The notes below the pieces were generated by a model. That model worked only from the letters and a program-made list of their open reading frames with translations, was not told where the DNA came from and ran no database searches. Both the position numbers and the translations under genes were made by a program. Below are positions 63,861 through 64,000 of a stretch of DNA of 64,000 bases, piece after piece. The stretch comes from Zasmidium citrigriseum (taxonomy: Eukaryota; Ascomycota; Dothideomycetes; Mycosphaerellales; Mycosphaerellaceae). Within the stretch, counting starts at the first letter, position 1. Each line of letters begins with the position of its first letter. Location of the stretch: contig NHNW01000010.1 in assembly GCA_002786025.1 (NCBI GenBank), positions 744,001-808,000 on the forward strand, read 5' to 3'.

Positions 63861-64000
63861 TAGAGGAGAAGCGTAATAGACGGATAGTCGATAGTTAGTA
63901 GTAGTAAGGAGAAGAAGGAAATAGAAGAAGAAGCGGGCTTTTATACCGACGGTAGTATAGGCCCGATAGCGCTACTACTACGTACCTATTACGAGCCCGC

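Larger units (their letters stand above)
58489..64000 (+). mobile_element. Gypsy unit 2, internally deleted and truncated by the window end
   Basis: Directly after the LTR the sequence jumps to the position matching 52,909 of unit 1 (AGTACGGGGAAG). About 1,879 bp are therefore missing: the 5' leader, gag and the catalytic part of the protease. From there it follows unit 1 to the window end, matching about 58,296 of unit 1, some 190 bp before the expected third LTR. RT (YLDN, Asn codon 59846-59848), RNase H, integrase, chromodomain and antisense ORF relics are present; all are RIPped. Confidence 0.88.

Noticed and set aside
58000..64000. Telomere or subtelomeric repeat at the window end
   Set aside because: No TTAGGG-type array; the sequence simply continues Gypsy unit 2.

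Overview
The window is nuclear DNA of a filamentous ascomycete (Pezizomycotina). Evidence: about 45 kb of intron-bearing genes with short introns (mostly 49-60 nt, GT..AG, CTAAC/CTGAC-type branch points), fungal families (Zn2Cys6 regulators, LaeA-like methyltransferase, PPZ-type phosphatase, GH51 arabinofuranosidase), and about 18 kb of transposon DNA with the signature of repeat-induced point mutation (RIP). Codon use and small introns suggest Dothideomycetes; that placement is inference.

Layout, 1-45,170 (normal base composition): a GH51 alpha-L-arabinofuranosidase cut by the window edge (-), divergent from an MFS sugar transporter (+) with GGCTAR motifs between them; clamp-loader subunit RFC5 (+); a small hydrophilic protein (+); a 406-bp hAT-like MITE; a proline-rich GPI-type wall protein (+); a LaeA-like methyltransferase (-) divergent from a prolyl-4-hydroxylase-like dioxygenase (+); a membrane-anchored hypothetical (-); PPZ-type phosphatase (-); COX10 (-) head-to-head with RAD2/XPG nuclease (+); a short Zn2Cys6 protein (-); a 4-kb stretch without a convincing gene; a large Zn2Cys6/fungal_trans regulator (+); a kelch/BTB protein (-); a 1-Cys peroxiredoxin (-); then several small orphan ORFs, including two divergent SAP-like ORFs. 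Exon structures were worked out by hand from splice signals and reading-frame continuity.

Layout, 45,174-64,000 (transposon block): (i) a 4,541-bp Tc1/mariner-type element with 35-bp inverted termini and a TA target duplication, carrying a DD34E transposase relic and two further relic ORFs; (ii) a roughly 700-bp un-RIPped island with a 173-codon ORF; (iii) a short AT-rich relic; (iv) a tandem LTR-internal-LTR-internal array of a chromodomain Ty3/Gypsy element. The first unit has gag-pol and a long antisense ORF. The second lacks about 1.88 kb (gag and protease) and runs off the window. In (i) and (iv) CpA/TpG dinucleotides are almost gone while CpG and TpA are abundant. CAG and TGG codons have become TAG, and catalytic Asp/Glu codons that follow a T have become Asn/Lys. 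All transposon ORFs are dead.

The most novel-looking items are the multi-ORF Tc1/mariner element, the antisense ORF conserved in both Gypsy units, the CG<->TA pattern of inter-copy differences, the sharp RIP borders at the Tc1 termini, and the paired SAP-like ORFs beside the transposons.
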